Below are positions 52,353 to 60,052 of a stretch of DNA of 64,000 bases, piece after piece. The DNA lies in the NCBI RefSeq assembly GCF_011764485.1, contig NZ_AP022849.1:124001-188000 (forward strand). Direction: 5' to 3'. This DNA is from Bosea sp. ANAM02 (GTDB taxonomy: Bacteria; Pseudomonadota; Alphaproteobacteria; Rhizobiales; Beijerinckiaceae). The position numbers and the translations under genes were made by a program. Numbering within the stretch: position 1 is the first letter of the stretch; every line of letters begins with the position of its first letter. A model generated the notes under the pieces. That model saw nothing but the letters and a program-made list of their open reading frames with translations, had not been told where the DNA came from and did not search any database.

Positions 52353-52946
52353 CTAAGGTCGTAGAGCTGTGGTCAGCCGGTGTTCGAGCTGGCCGAGGTC
52401 GACGTGCCGCTTGAATTTCGCGAACACGGCCTTGTTCCAGGTGTCGGCCGTGCCGCCTGGTTTCAGGCCAGCTCTAAGAGCAAGCGTTTCTCCTGGCCAG
52501 AAACGATGATCGCCCCCGGCGCCGAAGGTGAAAGCAAGGATTGCGTCGGAGGCTGCAACCCGCGTGTTGCGCTCCTTGAACCCACGATAGCTGGCCGTCA
52601 TGGCGCCCTTCTCCGCGGCGCGCGACAGCTCGGCGAGGCTGTCGAGCCCGCAGGCCCGGCTGAACGCCTCGTGGTAGAAGTTCGCGGTTCGACCGTCGCC
52701 ACGATCAGCATAGGCACTCCCCTGCCAGGGCGCTGGCAGGTGCAGCTGGAGCTCCGACACTACGTCCTCAAGAAATAGCGTCACGGCGACGTGGTCGGCG
52801 AAGGCGGCCCCTCCGGATATCAGCCGGGTGGCGCCCACGTCGCGCACCATCAAGCGCGCCTCGGCGCACATCTCCGCGTACAGATCCGGGGTCATTCGAT
52901 CGGCGTCGTCGCGCCGACCAGCAGATCCAATGATGGCGAGATACAT
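52353..52946 (-). CDS. SLOG/DprA-Smf-like Rossmann protein
   Basis: A 197-residue protein with a nucleotide-binding pattern of the SLOG superfamily: YLAIIGSAGRRDD at the start, LISGGAAFADHVAVTLFLED at about 42-61, and ILAFTFGAGGDHRF later, ending with GLKPGGTADTWNKA. SLOG proteins bind nucleotides and occur in DNA uptake, cytokinin activation and anti-phage signalling. The partner here is unknown; no effector gene sits beside it. A shared promoter motif lies 31-54 bases upstream. Confidence 0.72.
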   Translation of the reverse strand: MYLAIIGSAGRRDDADRMTPDLYAEMCAEARLMVRDVGATRLISGGAAFADHVAVTLFLEDVVSELQLHLPAPWQGSAYADRGDGRTANFYHEAFSRACGLDSLAELSRAAEKGAMTASYRGFKERNTRVAASDAILAFTFGAGGDHRFWPGETLALRAGLKPGGTADTWNKAVFAKFKRHVDLGQLEHRLTTALRP

Positions 52947-52976
52947 CGCGAAGCCGTCCGGAATGTTGAAGTGCCG

Positions 52977-53000
52977 AGATCCTACTCGGCAACCTTGAAA
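52977..53000 (-). promoter_or_regulatory. shared upstream motif TTTCA-N11-TAnnnTC (copy 4)
   Basis: On the minus strand ATTTCA (complement of 52995-53000), an 11-base gap, then TAGGATC (complement of 52977-52983), upstream of the SLOG-type gene that starts at 52946. Confidence 0.5.
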
Positions 53001-53180
53001 TTGGCACGCTCCTTCTCCGCCAACTGAGGCAATATGGAATGGCCATCCACGGGCGATTCATGGATTACTCATTTTATCCTTGTCGCAGTCGCAGACCGAT
53101 CCTAGTTCTTTATCACCGGGAGATTGATTGCCGACGCGGCGCTCTCCTGATTGAACCGGATCCGATGATCCATTCCTTTC

Positions 53181-53200
53181 GAGCTGACCGGATTCAGCTC
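53181..53200. promoter_or_regulatory. 20-base inverted repeat upstream of the transglycosylase gene
   Basis: GAGCTGA (53181-53187), CCGGAT, TCAGCTC (53194-53200): a perfect 7-base pair with a 6-base spacer, 48 bases before ATG 53248. This size is typical of a dimeric regulator site. The rest of 52947-53247 holds no gene I can support. Confidence 0.42.
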
Positions 53201-53247
53201 TCTCCACCGTAGGCCGACAGCGCCAACGCAACACGCGAGACTACGGA

Positions 53248-53778
53248 ATGAATTTCTCACGAATTACGCTCGCGGCTATCGCCGCCTTGTCTCTCGCAGG
53301 TTGCGCGCAGACCGGTGTCCAGACGGCGGCAGTCGCAGAGCCGGCTCCTGCTGCCGCAAAGGCCCGCAACAACACGATCGGCAAGGTCGCCCGCACGCCG
53401 GTCCACGACCTCGTCACGAAGGTGGCAGAACGCAAGCAGGTTCCTGTCGCTCTGGCGCATGCGATCGTTCGCCAGGAGAGCAACTACAACCCGTCCGCCG
53501 TCGGCCGCGGTGGTCCGCTCGGCCTCACCCAAATCAAGTGCCAGACGGCGCGTGGTCTCGGTTTCAAGGGCGATTGCTCTCAACTGAAGGATGCCGAGAC
53601 CAACCTGGTCTGGGGGTTGGAACACCTTCATCGCGCGATCCGGCGCGGCGGGGCCTCCTGCAAGGGCGTCGCGCTCCACCAGATGGGGCTCTACGCCACG
53701 CCGCGCTGCACCGCTTATGGCAGCGAGGTCATGACGATCGCGGCGAACTTCTCGCGGACAGGTGTCGCTTCGAAGTGA
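53248..53778 (+). CDS. lipoprotein lytic transglycosylase (SLT type)
   Basis: A 176-residue protein with a lipoprotein signal: hydrophobic leader and lipobox LAGC at 16-19, so C19 would be lipidated. Residues about 60-160 form an SLT/lysozyme-like domain with VRQESNYNPSAVGRGGPLGL, where E77 is the expected catalytic glutamate, followed by TQIKC. Lytic transglycosylases cut the glycan strands of peptidoglycan; plasmid-borne versions often open the wall for conjugation channels. This would fit with DotA/TraY but the genes are 33 kb apart. Three extra cysteines may form disulfides. Confidence 0.87.
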   Translation: MNFSRITLAAIAALSLAGCAQTGVQTAAVAEPAPAAAKARNNTIGKVARTPVHDLVTKVAERKQVPVALAHAIVRQESNYNPSAVGRGGPLGLTQIKCQTARGLGFKGDCSQLKDAETNLVWGLEHLHRAIRRGGASCKGVALHQMGLYATPRCTAYGSEVMTIAANFSRTGVASK

Positions 53779-53833
53779 CTCATCGCGACAGATCGCTTCG
53801 AGGGGGTTTCGTGGCGCTTGGATTTGAACTTTG

Positions 53834-54331
53834 ATGCTCGCGATGCTCGGACGCCTCGTCTTTTCCGTCCTCGTGGTCGCGGGGCTCATCACTGGAGTGG
53901 TGCTGTTCTCATTGCCGCGAGAGCAGATGACGCCGGCTTCCCTCTCGCCCGAAAATGCGTTCCTCAAGTCGATCCGGACGGCTCTCGCCGAGCGCGGCCA
54001 GTCGCGGGATGTCTATATCGATCTCACCGAGAAGGTGCGCCCCCATTTTGAGGGGAAGTCCTTCGACTCGACGATTGAGGACATCCGGGCGGTTGCCGCG
54101 GCGACCAGTGAGATCAGCTCGGTCCCGCTCAACCCCGACGGTATCGCCAATCTGCTTCGGAGTGGACAGGAGGTCGCGCTCGGCTTCAATCGTTCGCAGA
54201 TACGCGCTTTAGCCGGGACGGCGGAGAGCCTCGCCAGCGAAGACCGGATGCTCATTCGTCTTCGTGGTAGCAGCAGCACCCACACGCGCGTGGAGTTCGC
54301 CTCGCTTCTCGATACGCGCGTCTACCCCTGA
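53834..54331 (+). CDS. single-pass membrane-anchored hypothetical protein
   Basis: A 165-residue protein with an N-terminal transmembrane helix (LGRLVFSVLVVAGLITGVVL). The rest is a charged, probably periplasmic domain of mixed helices and strands (DVYIDLTEKVRPHFEGKSFD, RSGQEVALGFNRSQIRALAG). No known family. It lies 55 bases after the transglycosylase gene and may be co-transcribed. Confidence 0.6.
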   Translation: MLAMLGRLVFSVLVVAGLITGVVLFSLPREQMTPASLSPENAFLKSIRTALAERGQSRDVYIDLTEKVRPHFEGKSFDSTIEDIRAVAAATSEISSVPLNPDGIANLLRSGQEVALGFNRSQIRALAGTAESLASEDRMLIRLRGSSSTHTRVEFASLLDTRVYP

Positions 54332-54346
54332 TCCCGAGATTTCAAC

Positions 54347-54637
54347 ATGACTGATATTGATCGCCCGTCGCCGAGCCGCGTCCGCACGCTTCTGACCCGG
54401 GCCGTGATGGCTCTGGGTGTTCTCGGCGCTGCCGCCTATCTGATCGACGACCTCTACGGTCTCGGCAAGCTTGGCGACAAGATCATGGAGATCGTCGGGA
54501 ACGTCCTGGCGGCCTTGTTCCTCCTGACCGTGGTCAAGCTCCTCTGCGAAATGTACTGGCCGTGGATCCGCCTCAAGCTGATCTGGTTGGTGACCCTCGC
54601 CGGTGTCTGGGCGTGGTGGCGCATCGGCGGCTATTGA
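54347..54637 (+). CDS. small polytopic membrane protein
   Basis: A 96-residue protein with two or three hydrophobic helices at about 15-32, 45-65 and 75-92 (ALGVLGAAAYLIDDLYGL, NVLAALFLLTVVKLLCEMYW). Trp-rich C-terminus. Probably an inner-membrane protein. It follows the previous gene by 15 bases and is convergent with the L,D-transpeptidase gene. Confidence 0.62.
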   Translation: MTDIDRPSPSRVRTLLTRAVMALGVLGAAAYLIDDLYGLGKLGDKIMEIVGNVLAALFLLTVVKLLCEMYWPWIRLKLIWLVTLAGVWAWWRIGGY

Positions 54638-54644
54638 GTGCTGG

Positions 54645-55136
54645 TTACCGGACTTCGACCGAGGCGCCGGTGCTCACAAGCTCATAGAGCTGGCTGACGT
54701 GAGCGTTGTGCATCCGGAAACAGCCGCTGGACGCTGCGCGACCGATGCTGCCAGGCGAGTTCGTCCCATGAATCCGTAGAGCTCCCTCCGCGAGATAAAT
54801 CGCCCTGATCCCCAACGGATTGCGGGGACCCGGCGCGACATAGGCCGGCAGGCGCGGATTCTCGGCTCGCATCGATTCCGTCGGGCGCCAGGCTGGGTTC
54901 TTCGCCTTGCTGATGACACGGGTGCGGCCAAACCACTGGTGGCCCTCCCGTCCGACGGCGATCGGCCAGATATGCGCCTCGCCGTCCGCTCGAACGAAAT
55001 AGAGGAGCCGCTCTCGCGTGTTGATGACGATCGTTCCCGGCCGACCAGGGCCGTCATACGCATAGACCAGTTGCGCGGCTGCCGGTTGGGCGAGGGCGAT
55101 CATGACGAGAGCAGCGAGAAGCAGGAGCGTGAGCAT
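54645..55136 (-). CDS. L,D-transpeptidase (YkuD type)
   Basis: A 163-residue exported protein. Residues 1-22 form a signal peptide (MLTLLLLAALVMIALAQPAA). The YkuD domain shows LRIHGTNSPGSIGRAASSGC at 120-139 with C139 as the catalytic cysteine, followed by FRMHN. Such enzymes make 3-3 peptidoglycan cross-links or attach proteins to the wall. ATG 55136 is chosen because it begins the signal peptide; the longer frame to 55214 is less likely. Convergent neighbours. Confidence 0.9.
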   Translation of the reverse strand: MLTLLLLAALVMIALAQPAAAQLVYAYDGPGRPGTIVINTRERLLYFVRADGEAHIWPIAVGREGHQWFGRTRVISKAKNPAWRPTESMRAENPRLPAYVAPGPRNPLGIRAIYLAEGALRIHGTNSPGSIGRAASSGCFRMHNAHVSQLYELVSTGASVEVR

Positions 55137-55256
55137 CCGGCGATTATGCCTCGAGGCCAGGAATGGCGAAATCCATTCGACACTGCGCTTGTGACTGGCG
55201 TCCGGTCGCGGCAATTTCGAAGGAAGCCGGACCGGCCCAGATCAAGGAACAGCCTA

Positions 55257-56171
55257 ATGCCGCATCCCGAGCTCCACCGTCTGCCGGAAGGCGCGATCTA
55301 CCGCATGATCACCGATCGCGTGCAGTTCGAGGATCGGGTCCAGCTGGAGTTCTCGGATCCTATCCGCTGCCTGCGCGTGGAGGACGGCGTCCTTCAGCAG
55401 GGCCGCGGCGACGTGATCTCCCACGAGGAGTTCAACGTCGACGCCTTCCGCTGCACCGAGGATGGCTTCCCTCTGCTGCCCGTCGATACGCCCATCTCCT
55501 TCCAGGTTGAATCCCTGCGTGAAGCTGCGAAGACGCTCGATCCTGCGCCGGACCTGAGCGCGCATTTTGCAGACATCGCGGCGCTGCGGCGGCGCATGCC
55601 CGAACTCGCTGCGCTCGATGCCCAGGCGCGCAACGATGCATTGACCTACGACGCACTGAACCTCGACGTGAAGGATCCCCGCGTTCCGCAGAAATACATC
55701 GGCGAGGTGACGTCCCGAGCGCCGGAGAAGGCCGAGCTCGATCCTGTTATTCTGCTCATCGAGCAGCAGACGCGCGTCGCGCCTGAAAACTGGCATCGCG
55801 TTATCGACATGCCTCGCTATCAGCACGAGTCACTGCGCGCCATTGCGCGCGCTATGCTGGCTCCCGTGATTGGCAATGCCGCTGATCTTGAGGATATGCG
55901 TATCCTGAAGATGGATCCGAACGAAGTTGAGCGATCAGCGGCCATGAAGCGGTGGGTTCGCAACGCGGAAGAAAGCTGCGAGCTCGCTCCTTTCAGTCAC
56001 CCAAGCTTTCCCGGGTACGAAACCGGAGTCCCCATTTTCGCTGAGAAGGACGGGGTCGGGATCGTTTTTTTCGAGGATCATTTCGCCTCATACGCCTACG
56101 CCTTCGCGACCGATCCCGATCTGAAGCTCGAACTGAGGGATGACGAACCGCCGGCGCCGCGCTTCTTCTGA
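55257..56171 (+). CDS. hypothetical protein
   Basis: A 304-residue acidic protein with AAGGA before ATG 55257. N-terminal beta-rich part (PHPELHRLPEGAIYRMITDR, FEDRVQLEFSDPIRCLRVED), then helices (ADIAALRRRMPELAALDAQA), then a mixed C-terminus. No known family. Its stop overlaps the next ATG by one base. Confidence 0.66.
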   Translation: MPHPELHRLPEGAIYRMITDRVQFEDRVQLEFSDPIRCLRVEDGVLQQGRGDVISHEEFNVDAFRCTEDGFPLLPVDTPISFQVESLREAAKTLDPAPDLSAHFADIAALRRRMPELAALDAQARNDALTYDALNLDVKDPRVPQKYIGEVTSRAPEKAELDPVILLIEQQTRVAPENWHRVIDMPRYQHESLRAIARAMLAPVIGNAADLEDMRILKMDPNEVERSAAMKRWVRNAEESCELAPFSHPSFPGYETGVPIFAEKDGVGIVFFEDHFASYAYAFATDPDLKLELRDDEPPAPRFF

Positions 56172-56680
56172 TGGACTTCGATCTGCCAGGGACCCTGCAG
56201 GAGGCGAGCGAGATCGTTCGCTCCGTTCGTCCTGACCTGCAGATTGATACTGTCTGCATCCTTATTCAGACGGCGGCGGCCGGCCTTCTCGGTTTCCAGA
56301 CCGCCGACGTTCGCGTCGGCGCCTTGTTCTGGCCATCCGGTTTCGAGGACGACTTCGACTTGGCGATCCGCGGCGGCTGGGGCCTGGCTGGTGTCGACCA
56401 CGATCGAGGTCGGTTCTATCTCGACCCATCCCTCATGGACGAGGATGGCGGCTATAACGGGCATGCCTGGATCGAAAGCGAGCCCGGCCATGCCCTTGAC
56501 GTGATGTATGCCTGGGACGGACCCGAGAACGAGATGGACGAGCGTCTTCGCACGGTTCGGCGTTATCTGCGGCGCGTGGACCTCGAACGGCAAGTGAAGC
56601 GCTTCTGGAAGGCTGATATGGAGCGCGTTTTCGCTGTCGCGTCCTGTCGGCCAGCGCCGGCGGCCGGCTTCGGTCGCTAG
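56171..56680 (+). CDS. transglutaminase-like-fold protein
   Basis: A 169-residue protein with the triad order Cys-His-Asp: C29 in DTVCILIQTAA, H98 in YNGHAWIESEPG and D110 in ALDVMYAWDG. The 'GHAWIE..ALDVM' string is typical of transglutaminase-core-like proteins. Whether it is active is unknown. Its start overlaps the preceding stop by one base. Confidence 0.6.
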   Translation: MDFDLPGTLQEASEIVRSVRPDLQIDTVCILIQTAAAGLLGFQTADVRVGALFWPSGFEDDFDLAIRGGWGLAGVDHDRGRFYLDPSLMDEDGGYNGHAWIESEPGHALDVMYAWDGPENEMDERLRTVRRYLRRVDLERQVKRFWKADMERVFAVASCRPAPAAGFGR

Positions 56681-56688
56681 CGACTTTT

Positions 56689-56714
56689 GGCTTTCATCGG
56701 GCCACCATAGCCTC
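56689..56714 (+). promoter_or_regulatory. shared upstream motif TTTCA-N11-TAnnnTC (copy 5)
   Basis: GGCTTTCATCG starts at 56689; an 11-base gap follows the TTTCA box, then TAGCCTC at 56708-56714. ATG 56745 follows 31 bases later. The first 11 bases are identical to those of copy 3. Confidence 0.55.
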
Positions 56715-56744
56715 ACCAGCATCTCAGCTGAAGGACTGCCCGCG

Positions 56745-57188
56745 ATGGAATGGGATCGACTGGATTCTACGACCTGGCACCGCCCGATGACGGCGATGAC
56801 GGTCGAGACGTTCCTCTCGGGCGAAACAGGCTCCGCGTTCATCAACCTCGATGGCGGAAAGTTCTGGCTCTCGATCCCCGACCAGGCCGGCCAGTCGCCC
56901 TTCGAGACTCTTGCGGCCGCCCAGGCTGCCGGCGATCGTGCCCTGGCTGAGCTTGACGCCAAGCAAGCTTCAGAGATCGCCCGCAGCGAAGGCCTCGACG
57001 ACGAGTGGGCATTCCAGCTTGATCGCGATCTGCCGACCTTCGTTTCCGCCGCCGGCTTCGAGCTCACGCGCATGAAGCGTGGTGAGTGGGCTGTTTTCGA
57101 AGGCGACGAGGAACTTTTGAAGGCGCCGACGGCGGCGGATGCGGCGTCTCAGCTCGCGGCTCGGAATTCCTTCGCACCGTCGATCTAG
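56745..57188 (+). CDS. hypothetical protein
   Basis: A 147-residue protein behind a shared promoter motif. A beta-rich start (SGETGSAFINLDGGKFWLSI) is followed by a long helix (LAAAQAAGDRALAELDAKQA) and a second mixed half. No recognised family. It seems to be a single-gene unit or to lead into the two small genes downstream. Confidence 0.63.
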   Translation: MEWDRLDSTTWHRPMTAMTVETFLSGETGSAFINLDGGKFWLSIPDQAGQSPFETLAAAQAAGDRALAELDAKQASEIARSEGLDDEWAFQLDRDLPTFVSAAGFELTRMKRGEWAVFEGDEELLKAPTAADAASQLAARNSFAPSI

Positions 57189-57345
57189 ACGACGCGAGCT
57201 CATCCCGCGAATTCGACCGCGGGCATCAAGGATCGGTTCACCTATCCACAGTGCGCGTTCCCCGGATTTCGACCGGGGGCTTGCGCTGCCGCCTCAGTTA
57301 TGTTCCCTATTCGTTCCATCGCAACGCCATGAAGGAGACTGTGCC

Positions 57346-57486
57346 ATGGCCCACAACGCAGCCCTGACGGCGAAATCGCTCCGAGACGGCAAAGAGCTCG
57401 CGAAGCTCTCGTTCCTGTCCGCATTCTCTGGAGATTACCGCGATGTTTTCCGATTTGACTGGGGCCGAAGCGCCCGCCGAGACTGA
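57346..57486 (+). CDS. 46-residue basic protein
   Basis: A 46-residue protein with a very good AAGGAG site before ATG 57346. Sequence: AHNAALTAKSLRDGKELAKL, then SFLSAFSGDYRDVFRFDWGR and a basic end. It overlaps the next small gene by 44 bases in a different frame. Function unknown. Confidence 0.45.
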   Translation: MAHNAALTAKSLRDGKELAKLSFLSAFSGDYRDVFRFDWGRSARRD

Positions 57487-57646
57487 ACAAAGCCGAGACC
57501 CCTGGACGACCGATCCGATCCTGGCAGGATCGGTCTTGGCTCAGGCCGACGCCGCCGCGAGAGACGAGCTGATAGCATTTTTCGCTACAGCTGCAGTGGC
57601 TGCGTCACAGCAAGGTCAAGGGCAGCGATTCATGGTCGCAGCGTGA
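57443..57646 (+). CDS. 67-residue acidic protein
   Basis: A 67-residue Ala-rich acidic protein with GGAG nine bases before ATG 57443. It has an N-terminal acidic stretch (DLTGAEAPAETEQSRDPW) and a helix (LAQADAAARDELIAFFATAA). The 44-base overlap with the upstream frame suggests coupling if both are real. Function unknown. Confidence 0.47.
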   Translation: MFSDLTGAEAPAETEQSRDPWTTDPILAGSVLAQADAAARDELIAFFATAAVAASQQGQGQRFMVAA

Positions 57647-57753
57647 ACGATCCTTCCGGACGGAGCACATCCGTCCGGATTTCTCCTTGCCCAATTTCCG
57701 TATTCCTTCGATATTCGATTCAAGGTTCAAATCGAAGGTCATCGGGGAAGGCA

Positions 57754-58206
57754 ATGAGCGGATCAGATCGTCGCGGGAAAGGGCACTGGGCCGATGTGGC
57801 CGTCGCTTCACACCGCGCGCTCCGCCACTTCGATGATTTCATTCATCCCCTGCTGAAGCAGGCTGGCCTCGGCAATATGGCCGTCTCCAACGTCATTTTC
57901 CTCCTCAGCCTCGACAAGGGGCCGAAGCGCGTCGTCGACCTGATCAGGGACGAGAACATTGCTGGATCGAACGTCTCCTACGCGATCGCTTCACTCGTCG
58001 ATTGCGAGCTTGCGGTGCGAGAGTCCGACCCCAAGGACAAGCGTGTTCGCGTCGTGACGTTGACCGAACGTGGACAGAACTTGGCGGCCTCAATCCGCCG
58101 CGCGACAAGTGGCGACGCCGGTCAGATCGGCGCCGCTCTCAAGGGCGTCACCCATTTCGAGAACCACTGCTCCACCGGCATGCGCCGGTTAGCCCATGCC
58201 GGGTAG
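57754..58206 (+). CDS. MarR-type transcriptional regulator
   Basis: A 150-residue protein. ATG 57754 has GGGAAGG upstream. Helices (HRALRHFDDFIHPLLKQAGL) lead into a winged helix: VVDLIRDENIAGSNVSYAIA as the recognition part, then LVDCELAVRESDPKDKRVRV and VTLTERG as the wing, in MarR order. Typical MarR dimers repress neighbouring genes and respond to small molecules. The stop overlaps the convergent gene by 18 bases. Confidence 0.76.
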   Translation: MSGSDRRGKGHWADVAVASHRALRHFDDFIHPLLKQAGLGNMAVSNVIFLLSLDKGPKRVVDLIRDENIAGSNVSYAIASLVDCELAVRESDPKDKRVRVVTLTERGQNLAASIRRATSGDAGQIGAALKGVTHFENHCSTGMRRLAHAG

Positions 58207-59307
58207 CGGCCGTCGGGCCTGGGCGCTCCTAAAGGGAAGTGGCGCGCTCGGCTGATCGTCGCCTTCATCGTCATAGCCCCGAGCCGGGGCAGCCTTCTCG
58301 GGCGCACGACGCTTCGCATCGGCAGCCATCTGCTCAGCCGACCAGAGCTCGCGGGTTTCGAAGGGCTTCATCGGCTTGCCGGAAGCGTCCTTCATATTCG
58401 CGGTTCCAATCATCTTTCGATCGATCGGAGGGACGATCGCGAGCGGCTCCACGCAGGCCGCGACTCGATGCGTCTTTTCCGTTTTCCCGCCGAAGGCCCA
58501 CTTGTCCTCGTCGCAGAGGATCAAGAGGCTCGGCACGTAGCCCTCGCCATAGAGCTTCGAGACCGAACCCAGTACTTTGCCGGTGGTTTCGACGCGCGTG
58601 TTGATCCCTTCGCGAAGCGACTGATCGCGCCCGACATGCACGCTGAAGATCGGCATCAGCTCAACTGGCCCGCCGGCGAGCAGGCGGTTGGCCTCCACCA
58701 GGCGCTTCACATAGGCAGCGACCTTCTCGCCCGGATCCATCTTGAACTCCTGCCGGCCGGCGCGCGAGCGCATGAAGAAGCTCACCTCGCCGCCCGGGAA
58801 CTCTCGTCCGACCTGGCTCGTGACAAGTGTCTCGACGTCGACGGTGCTGCGCATCACGCGAGCGGCGAGCGGATCGGGGATCGAGACCCATTGTGAGAAG
58901 CCGCCCTTGTGGACGTTCGCGGCCGAGATGCGCGCGAGCGCCTTCATGACCTGGACAGGTCCGCTCATCCCGTCATGGATACGCCCTGCGACGCGGCCAC
59001 AAACGAGCGTGTCGCCTTCGATGAACGCGGCTTCGAGCACGACGAGATCGCCCGGAGCGGTGCGATGGGTCACGCGCCCCTCCGGGCTGCGGGTACCGGA
59101 TAGCGCGGTCGCCAGCGGCAGCCCCTGAACCTCGGGCTGGTGAAGCTTGAGCTCCGTTCCGGCCGGCAGGGCGCCGAGCGGCGAGACGAGGATTCCGTGG
59201 CCTGGCTTCTCCGAAACCCGGATTGCGACGGCTCCGCGCTTGTTCGACAGGCGCGACGCGGCATTGTCGGCCGCGCCCTTAGTCTTTGCGATGTTGGCCA
59301 GGGCCAC
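58189..59307 (-). CDS. hypothetical protein
   Basis: A 372-residue protein starting at GTG 59307 with a perfect AAGGAGG site five bases upstream. N-terminal 110 residues are beta-rich (AVAIRVSEKPGHGILVSPLG, GDLVVLEAAFIEGDTLVCGR). The centre has FSVHVGRDQSLREGINTRVE, and the C-terminus is charged and disordered. Ten bases separate it from the preceding gene of the same operon. No family recognised. Confidence 0.68.
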   Translation of the reverse strand: MALANIAKTKGAADNAASRLSNKRGAVAIRVSEKPGHGILVSPLGALPAGTELKLHQPEVQGLPLATALSGTRSPEGRVTHRTAPGDLVVLEAAFIEGDTLVCGRVAGRIHDGMSGPVQVMKALARISAANVHKGGFSQWVSIPDPLAARVMRSTVDVETLVTSQVGREFPGGEVSFFMRSRAGRQEFKMDPGEKVAAYVKRLVEANRLLAGGPVELMPIFSVHVGRDQSLREGINTRVETTGKVLGSVSKLYGEGYVPSLLILCDEDKWAFGGKTEKTHRVAACVEPLAIVPPIDRKMIGTANMKDASGKPMKPFETRELWSAEQMAADAKRRAPEKAAPARGYDDEGDDQPSAPLPFRSAQARRPLPGMG

Positions 59308-59317
59308 GAGTGCCTCC

Positions 59318-59995
59318 TTACCGCATGCCAGGGGCCACTGGCCCCTCGACTTCGGGATCGATTGTCACGACAGGCTCGCGCGCGCCCAGAACGGCCGCGA
59401 TGCGATCACCCATGATCTTCAGGCGATGGACATATCGCTTCTCGTAGCGGTCGCCGCGCAGACGGACGTCGTGACCCACGAACTTCTGCAGGTTCTCCTG
59501 CTCGCTGAGCGGATACATGTAGAGGTAGCGCTCCTCGGGGGTGAAATCGTTCTTCGCTCCCTTGCGGGGAACGTCGTACATGATCTCGCCCTTGGGCAGG
59601 AAACGGGGCAGCGGTTTGTGCTCGACGAGCTCGACATGCGTCTCCATCGTCAAGCCGACCGCCCTGCCGGCGTGGTCGCGAGTGACGCTGCGGGTGCTCC
59701 GGAACTTCACCGGAACGAGCTGGTCGAACTTCCTGGCATAGTCACCCCATTGCGGGCGCCTTTCGTCCGCGTTGAGCCAGAAGGGCTCTTCTTCGAGCAC
59801 GATCTGCAGCGCCTCAGGCCCGCGGACAGAGAAGATGGTGCCGTAATCATCGGTGCTGAGCTCCGGCACCTCAACCACGCCGTACTCTTCGGTGTCCTCG
59901 GTGTGTCGACGGCGCAACCTCACCTGCTTGCCGGATGTTGCATCCAGGAAGCCATAGGCAACGATCGTCTCGTCATCGTTCTCTGTCGCAGTCAT
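59318..59995 (-). CDS. hypothetical protein
   Basis: A 225-residue charged protein. ATG 59995 is preceded by AAAGGAG and preferred over 60016. It is rich in Glu, Arg and Tyr, with beta-like N-terminus (VAYGFLDATSGKQVRLRRRH) and KRYVHRLKIMGDRIAAVLGA near the end. No known domain. It sits between the methyltransferase and the 372-residue gene, all leftward. Confidence 0.65.
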   Translation of the reverse strand: MTATENDDETIVAYGFLDATSGKQVRLRRRHTEDTEEYGVVEVPELSTDDYGTIFSVRGPEALQIVLEEEPFWLNADERRPQWGDYARKFDQLVPVKFRSTRSVTRDHAGRAVGLTMETHVELVEHKPLPRFLPKGEIMYDVPRKGAKNDFTPEERYLYMYPLSEQENLQKFVGHDVRLRGDRYEKRYVHRLKIMGDRIAAVLGAREPVVTIDPEVEGPVAPGMR

Positions 59996-60052
59996 CAACG
60001 GCTCCTTTGGCGCCATGATCGCTCGATAGCTGGAAAGCCAGAAGTCTCGGTC

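Noticed and set aside
57260..57278. CCCCGG-N7-CCGGGG inverted repeat
   Set aside because: Only six pairs and made of G/C alone in a GC-rich sequence, so expected by chance.
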